35,053 nt of DNA from Caryophanales bacterium UBA2450 (GTDB taxonomy: Bacteria > Bacillota_I > Bacilli_A > RFN20 > CAG-826). The translations under genes were made by a program, and so were the position numbers. Below the pieces are notes generated by a model, which made no database searches, was not told where the DNA came from, and saw nothing but the letters and a program-made list of their open reading frames with translations. The DNA lies in assembly GCA_002342545.1 (NCBI GenBank), contig DDQE01000016.1, positions 1 to 35,053 of the forward strand. Reading direction: 5' to 3'. This document shows, piece by piece, positions 7,231 through 15,557 of the stretch; within the stretch, counting starts at the first letter, position 1; every line of letters begins with the position of its first letter.

Positions 7231-8571
7231 ATGCCACGCTTTATATTATTAGGTTTAAAAGCTTCGGGATTAAAATCTTTGGAGCATAACATTGAATTAC
7301 AATTCTATAATCATGACTTGAAAGATTTGACATATGATAAATCTTTAGTAAAGGCAATATACGGCACTAATGGTGAAGGAAAGACCGCTATTGCACACAC
7401 TTTAGAATTATATAGAAATAGTGTTATTAATGGTGAGTATTTAGCCGCTCAAAGTTTTAATGGCTCTTTACGTGGATTAATTAATCAGCATTCAAAAAAA
7501 GTTAATGTAGATTTATATTTTGCTATTTATGTTGATAAAAATAGTTTTGACGTGCTTCATCATATTATTGAATTTAAGCAAAAGGATGACAGAGTTTTTG
7601 TTTCTCATGAACGTATTAGTTATTGTAAAGGCAAAACCTGGGGTAATGTTGATAGTGAAGTAATGCTTTTTGACACTAAAGATGGTGTTATAGTAGATCA
7701 CTTCAAAACACCTGACAAAAAGATTATTGATGATTTAGAGAATCAAACAAGGAATTTATTGACAGTAAGTTCGATTGTTTATCCGATTATGATAAACACT
7801 AGTTTTACGCACAAGAAAAGTTTTAACTCTTCAGAAAAGGAATACGCTTTTGCACAATTGGCAGTAATGAGTATTGTTTTGTTTGCGCTTTCTTTAAATG
7901 TTTTTATTGATAAAGATGATGTTGTCAAGGTTTCTACTGAAAGATTAGAAAATAGATCTAAAACTTTTTTAAGGGCTATAAATCCTATGCAAATTAGTGA
8001 TAATGACGATATTATCAATTCCAATGAATATGAAGAATATGTTAATGAAATTACCAAAATTAAAAAATTCTTAAAAGTTTTTAAACCAGATTTAGAGGAT
8101 ATCGACATAAGAACTAGCGATGCTAGAGGCGGGAAATTAATTTGCAAAAAAACCTTAATATACAAAAATGGTGATAGAGTAGATTTAGAGTACGAAAGCA
8201 CAGGCATTAAAAAGCTTGTTAGAATATTTAGTGCATTGAGCACGGTTGATTCTAGTGGTGTCGTTTTTGTTGATGAATTTGATGCCAATATTCATGACGT
8301 TTATTTATGCAAACTTGTTGAATACTTCTTAGAGTGTACAAATGGACAGTTTATATTCACAACACATAATTTAGGGCCTATGGAAGTTCTAGATAAAAAA
8401 GGATTAAAACACTCTATTGATTTTATTAATAATCAAAAAGTTACACCATGGAGGAGAAATGGTAATTATTCTGTTGTAAATGTATATAGAAATGGAATGA
8501 TTCCTAATTCGCCATTTAATATTAACTCTGTTGATTTTGTGAAAGTATTTGGAGGAGGTAAAAAAAGATGA
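7231..8571 (+). CDS. SMC/OLD-like AAA ATPase of a two-gene defence-type system
   Basis: This 446-residue ATPase has Walker A GTNGEGKT (45-52), a signature-like YESTG (321-325), Walker B VVFVDEFD (344-351) and an H-loop TTHN (377-380). That order is typical of AAA_15/OLD- and RloC-like ABC-type ATPases that dimerise around ATP. There is no nuclease domain in the protein. The effector is presumably the next gene, whose ATG overlaps this stop as ATGA. Start at 7231 follows AGGAGG by eight bases. Related two-gene layouts include AbiL (AbiLi ATPase with RloB-like AbiLii) and PARIS (AriA ATPase with TOPRIM AriB); I cannot say which it is closer to. An anti-phage role is inferred from architecture and surroundings. 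Confidence 0.8.
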   Translation: MPRFILLGLKASGLKSLEHNIELQFYNHDLKDLTYDKSLVKAIYGTNGEGKTAIAHTLELYRNSVINGEYLAAQSFNGSLRGLINQHSKKVNVDLYFAIYVDKNSFDVLHHIIEFKQKDDRVFVSHERISYCKGKTWGNVDSEVMLFDTKDGVIVDHFKTPDKKIIDDLENQTRNLLTVSSIVYPIMINTSFTHKKSFNSSEKEYAFAQLAVMSIVLFALSLNVFIDKDDVVKVSTERLENRSKTFLRAINPMQISDNDDIINSNEYEEYVNEITKIKKFLKVFKPDLEDIDIRTSDARGGKLICKKTLIYKNGDRVDLEYESTGIKKLVRIFSALSTVDSSGVVFVDEFDANIHDVYLCKLVEYFLECTNGQFIFTTHNLGPMEVLDKKGLKHSIDFINNQKVTPWRRNGNYSVVNVYRNGMIPNSPFNINSVDFVKVFGGGKKR

Positions 8572-8951
8572 ACGATATAAAACCTCTTCAATTATTATTG
8601 GTCGTGGAAACAAACAGCGAAGATAAAACAGATGTTATTTATATTAATGAGGTAATTAAAAAGTATTTTGATTTATCTGATATTAATGTTCAGTGGATTA
8701 CATTAGGTGGTAAGACCCATTACAAGGATAAGAAAATCGTTAACAGAATAAAAAGTCTCACAAAAATGTTTGAATCAAACACAAATGGTAGGACTGTAAC
8801 AATATTCTTTATAGATACTGACTCTTCAAAAGCAGAATATAAAGAAGGATCTTTCTTTTATAATTTAAGCAAATATATTAAAGCCAAGGAATATAAAAGC
8901 AAAGATTGCAATAGAGTTAAATTGCAGCAATATATTAGTTGTTTTGTCTAA
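8568..8951 (+). CDS. TOPRIM/RloB-like partner, probably C-terminally truncated
   Basis: This 127-residue protein starts with a beta strand ending in a glutamate (LLLVVETNS, E14) and later has FFIDTDSS with a D-x-D, the acidic pattern of TOPRIM or RloB/AbiLii-type nucleases. It is translated from GGAGG and overlaps the ATPase stop. Related effectors usually run 190-220 residues or more, continuing after the YNLSKYI-like helix with a segment of aromatic residues and histidine. Here the frame ends with a short unremarkable tail (QQYISCFV) and no homologous continuation is visible in any frame downstream. The gene is probably shortened at its 3' end, which could inactivate the system. Family assignment is moderate. 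Confidence 0.65.
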   Translation: MNDIKPLQLLLVVETNSEDKTDVIYINEVIKKYFDLSDINVQWITLGGKTHYKDKKIVNRIKSLTKMFESNTNGRTVTIFFIDTDSSKAEYKEGSFFYNLSKYIKAKEYKSKDCNRVKLQQYISCFV

Positions 8952-9379
8952 ATATTTAATTCAAAAATAGTGCGCTCAACAAGAAACAGCAAATTGCTTT
9001 GATTGCAGTTAATTAATTAACCTTTTCGTAAAATAGACAATTACTTAAAAACGATACCTGGCTCGTGTTTGAGCTGGGTGTTTTATTTTTACTGTTGGTT
9101 CTACAAACACTTGCCGAGAAGATGAGAAATAGAGTGGATATGTACTGATTTTTCTATGTACCTGAATAAACTGATTATAAAAAAGCATTGAAATGTAATC
9201 CGTTATCTTGTTTAACCACTATATAGAAAGAATTTGGGTTTGGGTTAAACAAAACTCTATTTGTGCTTAAAGTGTTTCTAAACAAAATCAGAGAATGTAT
9301 AATCAAACAAATTGCATTTTAATAGAATTTATTATTAAATAAATGTCGAAATAAATAGTAACTTTTTAAAAAAATTAAT
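8952..9379. other. intergenic region with a terminator
   Basis: There is no gene in these 428 bases. They hold the terminator at 9056-9090 and AT-rich sequence up to the sce7726 gene, with a weak candidate promoter, TTGCAT (9312-9317) and TTAAAT (9335-9340) spaced by 17. The first 100 bases may be the decayed 3' end of the TOPRIM-like gene, but I see no conserved residues. Confidence 0.5.
9056..9090 (+). terminator. intrinsic terminator after the ATPase pair
   Basis: ACCTGGCTC pairs with GAGCTGGGT (two G-U pairs) around GTGTTT, followed by GTTTTATTTTT. Confidence 0.75.
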
Positions 9380-10144
9380 ATGAATGTTGTTAGTAAGAAA
9401 ATTTCAAGCATTGAGAGTTATTTTGGGAAAAGCAAATTAAAGACTCTAACTATCTCTTGGATTAATCGCTATTCCTCCTCTTTTAGTGATGAAGAACTAT
9501 GCAGACTCTTTGAACAAACATTTGATGAAAGCGCATCTTATTTTGAAATGGAAGGCCATGCAAAAGAAGTTGCTGAACAGTTGATGATTAGTTATTATCA
9601 TAATGAAGCTTTTATAAAAGCAAATTTTATAGAATATTTAAAAAATAAAAAAACTCTTTCATTTTTTGAGTTACCAGTTGGAAATTCAAGAGTTGATATT
9701 TGTTCTATTAATGGTTTTAGTTGTGCCTATGAAATTAAAACTAAATATGATTCATTAAGAAGACTAGATAAGCAATTAAATGATTATCTTGATGTTTTTG
9801 AGCATGTTTATGTCATTTGCCCTCTCGAAAGAAAAGAGGATTTATTAGCTTCTATCCCAGAATGTGTTGGACTATATGTATATGACGATTCTGTTGATAA
9901 TCCAGTTTTTGAGATTGTAAAAGAAGCTAAGATATCTTCACACCTCAGTGCTCATGCTCAATTTTTAATTTTGAGAAAATCAGAAAGAGAAAAAATTAGT
10001 TGTCTATTGAATGATAATAAATTGGTAAACGAATATTTCAAAAATTGCCTCAAAATTAGATATAAAAGAAAATGGAATATCTTTTGCAGACATCCGAAAT
10101 ATTTAAACCGTCTCGATTATCAGTTTTATTTTAATTCAATCTAA
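9380..10144 (+). CDS. sce7726 family PD-(D/E)XK-like protein
   Basis: This 254-residue protein fits the sce7726 family. The core is FELPVGNSRVDICSI (96-110) with D106, then YEIKTKYDSLRRLDKQL (117-133) with E118, K120 and Q132. That is the D...ExK...Q order of a restriction-endonuclease-like fold, followed by a VYVICP strand. No ribosome binding site is visible before ATG 9380. Its usual companion, sce7725, is present next door but on the opposite strand, and the two 3' ends overlap by nine bases. In the arrangements I know, the two genes sit in the same direction. A nucleic-acid-cutting role is inferred from the fold; the family's biology is little known. Confidence 0.85.
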   Translation: MNVVSKKISSIESYFGKSKLKTLTISWINRYSSSFSDEELCRLFEQTFDESASYFEMEGHAKEVAEQLMISYYHNEAFIKANFIEYLKNKKTLSFFELPVGNSRVDICSINGFSCAYEIKTKYDSLRRLDKQLNDYLDVFEHVYVICPLERKEDLLASIPECVGLYVYDDSVDNPVFEIVKEAKISSHLSAHAQFLILRKSEREKISCLLNDNKLVNEYFKNCLKIRYKRKWNIFCRHPKYLNRLDYQFYFNSI

Positions 10145-11164
10145 CGTCTTGATTTTGACCCAGTCATCATATTTAGACATTTGATATATATAGTTCCATT
10201 CGGTTAGCACATTCCAGGGACCGTAATTGCCCATATTTTCATGCATTAAGATGGAGATACAAGGATTGTCTAAAGATGGATCTATTTTTTTGAAACAATC
10301 AATACTTAGTTTTATTAATTCATTAAAACCATCATCGGATAATGGCTTACTACTTTTAATTCCAAGATAGTATGGGATGATTTCATCGCGCCTATACATA
10401 GCCCAGGCAGGGAACATTTTGCCTCGATTTCCTCCACCACCTTCTAATGTTGCTACATTTTTATATCCACAGTAGTCGCCAAACCCACTTATCTTAAACC
10501 CGAGGACATTTTTTAGTCGCTTAATGTCGCCTGAAAGATCTTCGTTTAATTGAACGGGTTTCCCATTTTTGATTATAGTGTTCATTGTATTTATGCCACG
10601 ACTTTCTCTAATGATAATTAAATTTGAATCAAAGGTAGAACATATTGATTTTAGAGATATTCTTTTAGCACCTAATCCATCTTTCCCTATATCGATTAAT
10701 AAATATGTGTTTGTAGATAACAATGATTGGTTTATAGACGAGGCATAATTTGTCGTTGTAATAACTGCTGCCATCTTGTTATGGTCTTTTGCATATTTTA
10801 AAAAGCTATTACAGTAATCTATATCCTCATTGTTATATACATAAAATACAGGAATGCATGTTTTTAAATTGAATAACTTAAGTGATTCATCATAATAAGT
10901 TTTACTATTTTTATTTGCTTTTGTTACTAACTTCTTTCCGTCGTCTGTTTTTATTACGTCAGGTTTATGAGGAATTCCAACAAAGAAAAATCGAATACCT
11001 GTGTTGTTCAAAAAAGTATCTAATGTTGTATTTTTTCTCGTATTGTCTAACTCATATATAAGCTCTAAAAAGGGAATAATATTGTCATTACAAATTGCGT
11101 TTTTTATATATGACGATAGTCTGATTTCGGCAGATTTTAATTTAATTATTGGGACATAAAACAT
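10136..11164 (-). CDS. sce7725 family / T4 beta-protein-like protein
   Basis: This 342-residue protein matches the sce7725 family (beta-protein-like domain): MFYVPIIKLKSAEIRLS at the N-terminus, a DIGKDG-type barrel strand near 165, GFKISGFGDYCGYKN near 230 and a C-terminal NYGPWNVLTEWNYI region. The start is set at 11164, where AAAGGAGG lies seven bases upstream, rather than 13 codons earlier. A near-consensus promoter stands at 11194-11222. It converges on the sce7726 gene with a nine-base overlap, so each transcript carries antisense to the other's end. The family is repeatedly linked to sce7726; its activity is not established. Confidence 0.85.
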   Translation of the reverse strand: MFYVPIIKLKSAEIRLSSYIKNAICNDNIIPFLELIYELDNTRKNTTLDTFLNNTGIRFFFVGIPHKPDVIKTDDGKKLVTKANKNSKTYYDESLKLFNLKTCIPVFYVYNNEDIDYCNSFLKYAKDHNKMAAVITTTNYASSINQSLLSTNTYLLIDIGKDGLGAKRISLKSICSTFDSNLIIIRESRGINTMNTIIKNGKPVQLNEDLSGDIKRLKNVLGFKISGFGDYCGYKNVATLEGGGGNRGKMFPAWAMYRRDEIIPYYLGIKSSKPLSDDGFNELIKLSIDCFKKIDPSLDNPCISILMHENMGNYGPWNVLTEWNYIYQMSKYDDWVKIKTLD

Positions 11165-11193
11165 AGAATTGCCTCCTTTGGTTTCTATACATA

Positions 11194-11222
11194 AATATAT
11201 CAAATATAAAATTATGTGTCAA
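11194..11222 (-). promoter_or_regulatory. promoter of the sce7725 gene
   Basis: TTGACA (11217-11222), a 17-base spacer and TATATT (11194-11199) read on the minus strand, about 30 bases before the start codon. It is the best consensus match in the window and is divergent from the toxin gene promoter. Confidence 0.75.
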
Positions 11223-11247
11223 AAGTCAAAAAAACTTTACCTTTTCT

Positions 11248-11262
11248 TATAATTTCTATAAT
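11248..11262 (+). promoter_or_regulatory. -10 boxes of the HigB toxin gene
   Basis: Two TATAAT boxes lie at 11248-11253 and 11257-11262, with no clear -35. The second would start transcription at or within two bases of the toxin ATG, and no ribosome binding site is present, so the toxin message may be leaderless. Confidence 0.4.
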
Positions 11263-11270
11263 ATATTATT

Positions 11271-11573
11271 ATGTTAGTTGAATTCGCCAACAAAAAATTA
11301 GAAAAAAGTTTATCTGATAATAGAATTATCAAAAGAGAATATGGCAGATTGTCCGAAAGGATAATAGAAGTCTTAGATGAACTTTTTGTCGCAACAAATT
11401 TAAAACAAATACCTGAAGTTCCCCCAGACAGGAGACACAAATTGACTGTCGAGTTATATACTTGGTCAATTGATTTAAGTAGAAATTATAGAATGTGGGT
11501 TCAAAGCGACGGAGAAGAAGATCCGCAATTGGTTACAAAAGTAACGATTACAAATATATTAGATGATCATTAA
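11271..11573 (+). CDS. higB: HigB/RelE-family toxin
   Basis: This 100-residue protein has the HigB-type layout: VEFANKKLEKSL at the start, a helix with REYGRLSERI, and a closing beta sheet with LSRNYRMWVQ and VTKVTITNIL. RelE-superfamily toxins of this group cut mRNA at the ribosome. The catalytic basic residues are plausible (R in NYRMW) but cannot be confirmed here. The toxin comes before its antitoxin, as in higBA, and its last 11 bases overlap an upstream in-frame start of the next gene. The antitoxin side is unusual: a large XRE-ImmA/IrrE protein. Confidence 0.85.
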   Translation: MLVEFANKKLEKSLSDNRIIKREYGRLSERIIEVLDELFVATNLKQIPEVPPDRRHKLTVELYTWSIDLSRNYRMWVQSDGEEDPQLVTKVTITNILDDH

Positions 11574-11580
11574 GGGTAGC

Positions 11581-12675
11581 ATGCATATGATGAATAGAAG
11601 AATTTTACCAACTAGCTCTTTTATAAAGAGATACTTAAAGGCAAACAATGTTTCTCAACGGGATTTACATTTAGCAAGTGGTTATTCAGAAAAACAAATA
11701 TCTTTAATAATGCATGATAAATTACCAGTCACAAAAAAATTTGCAAAGGCGCTTTGCAAATGTATCCCTGGTTTAGACGAAGATTATGTTTTAAATTATT
11801 CAAAAAAATATCAGGAACAGCTTAAAAATGACGCAGAGTTTTTAAACAAAAATAATTATGCAAAAAATTCAAAAACACTAAAACTTAACCAGGCATTCAA
11901 AAATATTACATCTGACCCTGTGGAGCAAACCACAATATTACTTGACGTTTTTAAAAAAGATAATCTTAACGATGTTGTATCAATTATCGATAATAATTTT
12001 GCTAATTCAATTTGTGTTGCTTATTCCAAAGATCGGTCTAAAGTTACGGATAATGATAATGTTGTAGTAGATATATGGACAAAAATAATTATTAATCAAC
12101 TAAAATTATTTGAGCAAGATAGGGTTTTTGTTGGTACTGAAAAAACAAAAGCCATTTTGTATGAGAACAAAGATCTTTTGTCTACATCTGATTCTAATGA
12201 TTTAATAAAAAATATTGAATATATATGTGAGCAGTGTGGAATTCATGTAGCCTTTTGCCATGCTGCACCAACAAGCTATATTAGAGGTCTTTCTTGTTCA
12301 CATTGTGGTCAAATATATGTTGTACTGACTGATAGATTTAGAAAAATAGAATATGTTGTGTTTGCTTTTGTGCACGAGATGATGCACATAATTAGCGGAG
12401 ATATCAATCCGAACAATGATTTTATTAGAGTAATTGACATTGAAGAAGAGTGCAATATTGACAAAATGGCTTCGAACTTTTTAATAAATAAACATTTATT
12501 CAAATTTTACAAAAATGACAATACTAAAATCGATGACTTATTTAAAATAGCGAAAGAATCAAACACCAGTATTGGCATTGTTGTGTCAAAATACCAATAC
12601 GATACTAAAGATTATCAGAGTTATTGGCAATATCTTAATAGTTTTACTATCGAGCGAGATTTGTTTGGAAACTGA
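11581..12675 (+). CDS. higA: HigA-type antitoxin: XRE domain fused to ImmA/IrrE peptidase
   Basis: The N-terminal part (about 10-55) is an XRE helix-turn-helix: FIKRYLKANNVSQRDLHLAS, then SEKQISLIMHDKLPVTK. The C-terminal domain is an ImmA/IrrE-type metallopeptidase with HEMMH inside AFVHEMMHIISGD and a downstream EEECNIDKMASNFLI supplying the third zinc ligand. A CSHCG knuckle lies before it. It likely binds its own promoter and neutralises HigB, while the peptidase may cleave a regulator under stress. ATG 11563 overlaps the toxin end but has no ribosome binding site. AAGGG at 11572-11576 favours 11581, with 11587 and 11590 also possible. The product is about 364 residues, far longer than a simple HigA. 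Confidence 0.8.
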   Translation: MHMMNRRILPTSSFIKRYLKANNVSQRDLHLASGYSEKQISLIMHDKLPVTKKFAKALCKCIPGLDEDYVLNYSKKYQEQLKNDAEFLNKNNYAKNSKTLKLNQAFKNITSDPVEQTTILLDVFKKDNLNDVVSIIDNNFANSICVAYSKDRSKVTDNDNVVVDIWTKIIINQLKLFEQDRVFVGTEKTKAILYENKDLLSTSDSNDLIKNIEYICEQCGIHVAFCHAAPTSYIRGLSCSHCGQIYVVLTDRFRKIEYVVFAFVHEMMHIISGDINPNNDFIRVIDIEEECNIDKMASNFLINKHLFKFYKNDNTKIDDLFKIAKESNTSIGIVVSKYQYDTKDYQSYWQYLNSFTIERDLFGN

Positions 12676-12694
12676 ATAATTTAGTTTATATAAT
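12665..12694 (+). promoter_or_regulatory. promoter of the 2TM-KAP-NTase-HEPN operon
   Basis: TTGGAA (12665-12670), an 18-base spacer and TATAAT (12689-12694). It begins inside the last codons of the antitoxin gene and gives a leader of about 14 bases with no strong ribosome binding site. Confidence 0.5.
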
Positions 12695-12714
12695 AAGCAT
12701 AAAAGAATAATAAT

Positions 12715-13296
12715 ATGAAAAAATGGCTATCTTCGAATTTGATTAATACAATACTTCTCACAATAATTTGCCTTTTTCCGGTTGTGATTTTTGTGTTTGG
12801 AATTACAAGACAAATGGACAATATTAATGGCAATTATTTTGTAACTATAATGGCTTCTATAATAGGGGGGCTAATAACCTTAACTGGTGTTGTTGTTACA
12901 ATTTTATATAATATTAAGCAGAACGAAGAAAGAGACAAAAAAATAAATATACCGAAGATATTTGTTCCGATAAAATTCGACATATGCGATGCGACACAAA
13001 TGCAAATGAAATGTTCTGATCAAAGTAAGCGTGTATCAAACAAACATTTGTATTTAAAAAATTCAGATTGCAATTATTTTTCGGTAGCATCGCTACAAAT
13101 TAGGGACAAGATATTTGTTCCATCTATGACCTCTTTAATAGAAAAAGGAGAACTTTTTTGCCTTTCATTTTATTATAAAAATACACTTGAAAAAGCAACG
13201 TTAGAGCTTAGAAGCATCGATAATAATTGTTATTGTTATTCCTTATATTTTAATAACGACAAAAGAAATAAATTGATTAGAATAGAAAGTTGTTAA
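12715..13296 (+). CDS. two-helix membrane protein of the KAP operon
   Basis: I do not recognise a family. This 193-residue protein has two N-terminal transmembrane helices (about 11-31 and 42-66) joined by a short polar loop. A charged linker (QNEERDKK) and a cytoplasmic or external soluble domain of about 115 residues, rich in beta-type sequence and cysteine, follow. It is the first gene of a tight cluster: only one base separates its stop from the KAP NTPase start. KAP-domain NTPases are often membrane-associated, so this protein may anchor the complex or be its membrane-acting effector. That is inference from adjacency. No ribosome binding site better than AAAGAA is seen, suggesting little leader. 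Confidence 0.7.
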   Translation: MKKWLSSNLINTILLTIICLFPVVIFVFGITRQMDNINGNYFVTIMASIIGGLITLTGVVVTILYNIKQNEERDKKINIPKIFVPIKFDICDATQMQMKCSDQSKRVSNKHLYLKNSDCNYFSVASLQIRDKIFVPSMTSLIEKGELFCLSFYYKNTLEKATLELRSIDNNCYCYSLYFNNDKRNKLIRIESC

Positions 13297-13297
13297 T

Positions 13298-14908
13298 ATG
13301 TTCATAACAAATATTAGCCAGATAATAAAAAAGTTAAATAATAACGAATTCAATTCTCTAATGATTGACGGAAAATGGGGCATTGGTAAAACTTTCAATG
13401 TTGATAAATTTTTTAGCACAAATCAATATGAGTATTCATATTTTTCTCTTTTTGGAATTGAATCTAGAGATTCTTTGATGTCGTTATTATCTGAAAAGAT
13501 TGATCCTGAATTTATAAATTTATCTAACGGGCACCTGTTTTTTTCAACAGAACTTGTACGTTTAAATTTTAATGGTCACTTTGTGATATTTGATGATTTG
13601 GAAAGGTGCTCTTTAGAATCACTGCGGATTATTCATGGAATATTTGATTCTCTAATTAAATTGGGCTTTAAATTGATTTGCTTATGTAATTCTTGTGAGA
13701 TAAAAGATGATTATTTTGAGCAATTAAAAGAAAAGATATTTGATTTATATATTCCTGTTGAAGCCGATTATAGATTATTTAACGATATTACTCATGATGT
13801 AGAATTTGAAGCTAGTCTATCCTTTTTAGAAGATGCTAACTCAAATTGGAGGATTATTATAAGATCATATCAATATTTTGAAGACTTTAGAAAATATTTA
13901 TTATCGAAAAAACAACTTGATTTTTTTGATAAGAGCAAAATCAGCAAAACTCAGTTATTTAGATGTTTTATTATTGCCACCAATTGTATTCTATCTCAAT
14001 CTTCAAACGATCCAATTTTTGAAAAAGCAAGTATTGAAAACGTATATTATGAAGATGATGTAGACACATTTGGAAGAGGAATCGCTAATAAATTGTATTT
14101 TGTATTTAACAAAAATAAAGAAACACTTCCGTCTAAACAGCTCACACGCATAGTTATTGAATCAATTTTAAATGACGATTACTCTTTAGTATTGAATGCA
14201 TATTTTCCATCAAATCAAGGAGACTCTATAATTTCAAAATATCCTTTCAATAAAGATTTGTTTCTTTATGATGATGATACAAAACAATATTATAAAAAGG
14301 CTTTTTTTGATAATTTAAACAACTTCGATTTTAATCAAAAGTCACACATGGATTTACTAAAATCATTTTTAATAAATATGATTGATGAGTTATCTCAGCA
14401 AGAACAAAATTTAATTATTCAGACAATGGTTGACACCATTAAAAAAGATATAGAACGTTCTTTGGAATATTTACATAGTGACAACCGTGAGAAAAATAAT
14501 CTATTGTCTAAGTTTAAAGTGTCGTTTAATAAAGCTGTTGAAAAGAAAACCTTTATTGATAGAAATAAAAAATTGGACTTAATGTTTGAAAAAAGGGACT
14601 ACGATGCATTATCTGATTATTTATATAAAAATATGTATGAAACAAATGATAAAAAGAGATTAATAGCTGAAAGTTTTTCAGAGAAAGACTATTTAATACC
14701 AGACTTGTCTAAAACATTAACAAACTCAGAATGGAGTTACTGCCATGAAATATGTAGATTTATTTCAGGCTTCGAAGAGTATATTAAACTGCTTATTGAT
14801 GTGTTAAACAGACAATGCGATCGAAGTACGTCTAAAGCATTAAGAGAAAGGTGCAACGCTCTTGTTGGCTACAATTTTAAACACAGTAAATATTACAAGA
14901 CATTTTAA
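13298..14908 (+). CDS. KAP family P-loop NTPase
   Basis: This 536-residue protein carries Walker A GKWGIGKT (25-32) and Walker B FVIFDDLERC (95-104); the DDLERC ending is characteristic of KAP NTPases (STAND-related). The rest is helical, acidic and without a further recognised domain, and unlike some KAP proteins there are no transmembrane helices inside the NTPase. The membrane part may be supplied by the preceding 2TM protein. KAP NTPases include the phage-excluding PifA of plasmid F and many unstudied proteins in defence islands. One base separates this gene from the previous one and 19 bases from the next, so the four genes look co-transcribed. ATP hydrolysis is well supported; the role in defence is inferred. 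Confidence 0.85.
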   Translation: MFITNISQIIKKLNNNEFNSLMIDGKWGIGKTFNVDKFFSTNQYEYSYFSLFGIESRDSLMSLLSEKIDPEFINLSNGHLFFSTELVRLNFNGHFVIFDDLERCSLESLRIIHGIFDSLIKLGFKLICLCNSCEIKDDYFEQLKEKIFDLYIPVEADYRLFNDITHDVEFEASLSFLEDANSNWRIIIRSYQYFEDFRKYLLSKKQLDFFDKSKISKTQLFRCFIIATNCILSQSSNDPIFEKASIENVYYEDDVDTFGRGIANKLYFVFNKNKETLPSKQLTRIVIESILNDDYSLVLNAYFPSNQGDSIISKYPFNKDLFLYDDDTKQYYKKAFFDNLNNFDFNQKSHMDLLKSFLINMIDELSQQEQNLIIQTMVDTIKKDIERSLEYLHSDNREKNNLLSKFKVSFNKAVEKKTFIDRNKKLDLMFEKRDYDALSDYLYKNMYETNDKKRLIAESFSEKDYLIPDLSKTLTNSEWSYCHEICRFISGFEEYIKLLIDVLNRQCDRSTSKALRERCNALVGYNFKHSKYYKTF

Positions 14909-14927
14909 TACAAAGGCGGTCTTATTG

Positions 14928-15557
14928 ATGTATAAATATACCGAAAACAAAGAATTAAGAAATAAACTAAGATTGTATTGCGAAGAAATTATTATTTCTA
15001 TGCAAGATTTACTTTGTGAATACTTTACTTTTTCTTTTAAATTAATCGGTAGTGGCGAAACACGCTTGATGATGATTAACGGAAAAAACAACTCTATTGA
15101 TCTAGATTATAATTTGATTATTCAACGAGATAAAAAACAGCTAATAGGTAGTCCAAACAAAATTAAATCCTTATTTATGGATGCTTTAAAAAAGTCTTGT
15201 GGTAATGAAGTTAAAGTATCAGACTCAACTTCGGTTATAACATGCAAAGTTGGAAAAGTTGCAGGTTATAATTTTTCATTTGATATAGCAATTTTTGTAG
15301 AAGGGAACGACGGCTTCTTATATAAATTGGTCAATGATAAAAATTTGAATCAATCTAGATATATTTGGAATAAAGTGCCACAGTCAAGGAATTTTAGTTA
15401 CAATTTTACTATGCTTAAGCGTGATGGATATTGGGAAAATATCAAACAATTATATCTTAAAAAGAAAAACTACTACTTAAGCAGACAATCTGATAAACAA
15501 TCATTTTCAATTTTAATTGAAACAGTTAATGAATTATTACAGAAGTTCTATGATTGA
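14928..15557 (+). CDS. Pol-beta-superfamily nucleotidyltransferase
   Basis: This 209-residue protein has the three-carboxylate nucleotidyltransferase core: LIGSGETR (39-46), then IDLDYNLII (57-65) with D58 and D60, and FSFDIAIFV (116-124) with D119. The gap between GS and D-x-D is 15 residues, longer than the ten of classical MNT antitoxins, so it is a divergent member. The start is set at 14928, eight bases after AAAGGCGG; earlier in-frame codons fall inside the KAP gene. Its stop overlaps the next start by eight bases, so it is coupled to a HEPN protein. MNT enzymes can AMPylate and silence HEPN RNases, which suggests an antitoxin role here; an effector that modifies tRNA or another target is also possible. 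Confidence 0.75.
   Translation: MYKYTENKELRNKLRLYCEEIIISMQDLLCEYFTFSFKLIGSGETRLMMINGKNNSIDLDYNLIIQRDKKQLIGSPNKIKSLFMDALKKSCGNEVKVSDSTSVITCKVGKVAGYNFSFDIAIFVEGNDGFLYKLVNDKNLNQSRYIWNKVPQSRNFSYNFTMLKRDGYWENIKQLYLKKKNYYLSRQSDKQSFSILIETVNELLQKFYD

Noticed and set aside
7779..8288. 169-codon open frame antisense to the ATPase gene
   Set aside because: It lies wholly inside the ATPase gene, has no ribosome binding site, and its serine/leucine-rich composition is what complementary reading of an AT-rich gene gives.
7231..8951. Calling the ATPase pair Gabija
   Set aside because: GajA carries ATPase and TOPRIM in one protein and pairs with a UvrD-like helicase; neither is seen here.
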